Shown piece after piece: positions 63,608 through 64,000 of a stretch of 64,000 bases of DNA. The notes under the pieces were generated by a model. That model was not told the origin of the DNA. It did not search any database and was given only the letters and a program-made list of their open reading frames with translations. This DNA comes from Frigoribacterium faeni (GTDB taxonomy: Bacteria > Actinomycetota > Actinomycetes > Actinomycetales > Microbacteriaceae), in the NCBI RefSeq assembly GCF_011761235.1, contig NZ_JAAOYW010000001.1, forward strand, positions 992,781 to 1,056,780, written 5' to 3'. Position numbers and translations under genes: made by a program. Within the stretch, counting starts at the first letter, position 1. Every line of letters starts with the position of its first letter.

Positions 63608-64000
63608 TCAGCCGCGCGGAGCCGAGGTCGAGCGACGCACGACGAGCTCGGGCCGCATCGGCGCGACGGCCTCGTCGTCGCCGGCGAGGACCGCCTCGAC
63701 CGTGTCCATGATCCGGCGGCCGAGCGCCTCGAAGTCCTGGCGCACGGTCGTGAGCGGCGGCAGGTAGTGGGCCGCCTCGGGGACGTCGTCGAAGCCGACG
63801 ACGCTGACGTCGCGCGGCACGTCGAGGCCGGCGTCGCCGAGGGCGTGGACGGCCCCGAGCGCCATCTGGTCGTTGGCGCAGAAGACGGCGGTGACGTCGC
63901 CGCGGGCGGCGAGCTCGGCGCCGAGCCGGTGGCCGGAGGCGGGGGTCCAGTCGCCGCGCAGCAGCGGACCCGGCTCGAGCCCCAGGCGCTCGCACGCCCG
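63608..64000 (-). CDS. LacI-family regulator, C-terminal part (cut by window edge)
   Basis: The last 130 residues of a LacI-type repressor: VFCANDQMALGAVHALGDAG, DVSVVGFDDVPEAAHYLPPL and the terminal PELVVRRSTSAPRG. The start lies beyond base 64000. Position next to araB and the adjacent palindrome make an arabinose-responsive repressor (AraR-like) likely. The stop is 27 bp past the -35 of the ara promoter, so it is transcribed towards araB from the same strand. Confidence 0.9.
   Translation of the reverse strand, partial: RACERLGLEPGPLLRGDWTPASGHRLGAELAARGDVTAVFCANDQMALGAVHALGDAGLDVPRDVSVVGFDDVPEAAHYLPPLTTVRQDFEALGRRIMDTVEAVLAGDDEAVAPMRPELVVRRSTSAPRG

Overview
The window reads as chromosomal DNA from a high-GC Gram-positive actinobacterium. 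Gene content and style point to the family Microbacteriaceae; this is inferred, and no genus is claimed. Supporting signs are very GC-rich codon use, many GTG starts, 4-bp ATGA/GTGA start-stop overlaps, promoters of the form TANNNT-N6-ATG that imply leaderless transcripts, and two surface proteins ending in an actinobacterial LAFTG sortase signal. I see no phage, insertion sequence, CRISPR array, tRNA or rRNA. About 55 genes are supported, nearly all chromosomal housekeeping or accessory metabolism. Most long antisense ORFs are high-GC shadows and are left out.

Layout. 1-2.3 kb: a riboflavin operon on the minus strand (FMN riboswitch, short leader ORF, ribE, ribB, ribH). 2.3-8.5 kb: a pentapeptide-repeat protein, a marR-sdaA pair, an MFS transporter coupled to a membrane-anchored nuclease, and a winged-helix protein. 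8.6-14.6 kb: a lysine-rich miniprotein, a sortase-anchored Cna-B-like surface protein, a zinc alcohol dehydrogenase, a VOC protein, an aldo-keto reductase and acylphosphatase. 14.8-17.7 kb: an ECF sigma factor translationally chained to ogt, tag and alkA, so probably an alkylation-damage regulon. 17.8-24.4 kb: an M18 aminopeptidase, alpha/beta hydrolases, a DUF1990-like protein, mntH with a metal-regulator box, and a lipoprotein. 24.7-35.5 kb: a repeat-rich disordered membrane protein, a CitE-like lyase, a padR regulator with its own operator, a nuclease, unknowns, a GNAT protein, an M23 peptidase, and a dedA-kinase-phosphatase operon. 35.7-46.4 kb: an ABC exporter, two MFS transporters, nnrE, repeat array A, a hydrolase, an unusual amine oxidase and a Pr6Pr membrane protein. 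46.6-57.2 kb: an aldo-keto reductase, a small OB-fold protein, an EEP nuclease, a large secreted subtilase, a TrmB/LuxR-type regulator, a PIG-V-like mannosyltransferase, and a sortase-anchored alkaline phosphatase with a PHO-box-like promoter. 57.3-64 kb: repeat array B, an LLM oxidoreductase, a small acidic protein, one more repeat element, and an araB-araD-araA operon next to a LacI-type regulator cut by the window edge.

The most unusual signals are as follows. (1) Thirteen copies of an 86-87 bp element with split terminal inverted repeats (GTCGA-N4-TCAGGT ... ACCTGA-N4-TCGAC) lie only between genes, as an array of eight, an array of four and one singleton. Length and pairing are kept while the interior diverges. 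(2) A Tat-lipoprotein amine oxidase appears circularly permuted, with the normal C-terminal FAD-binding segment placed before the Rossmann motif. (3) A GAGGAGGCG word occurs at least 29 times on both strands and forms the arms of several terminator hairpins, which recalls DNA-uptake-sequence behaviour.
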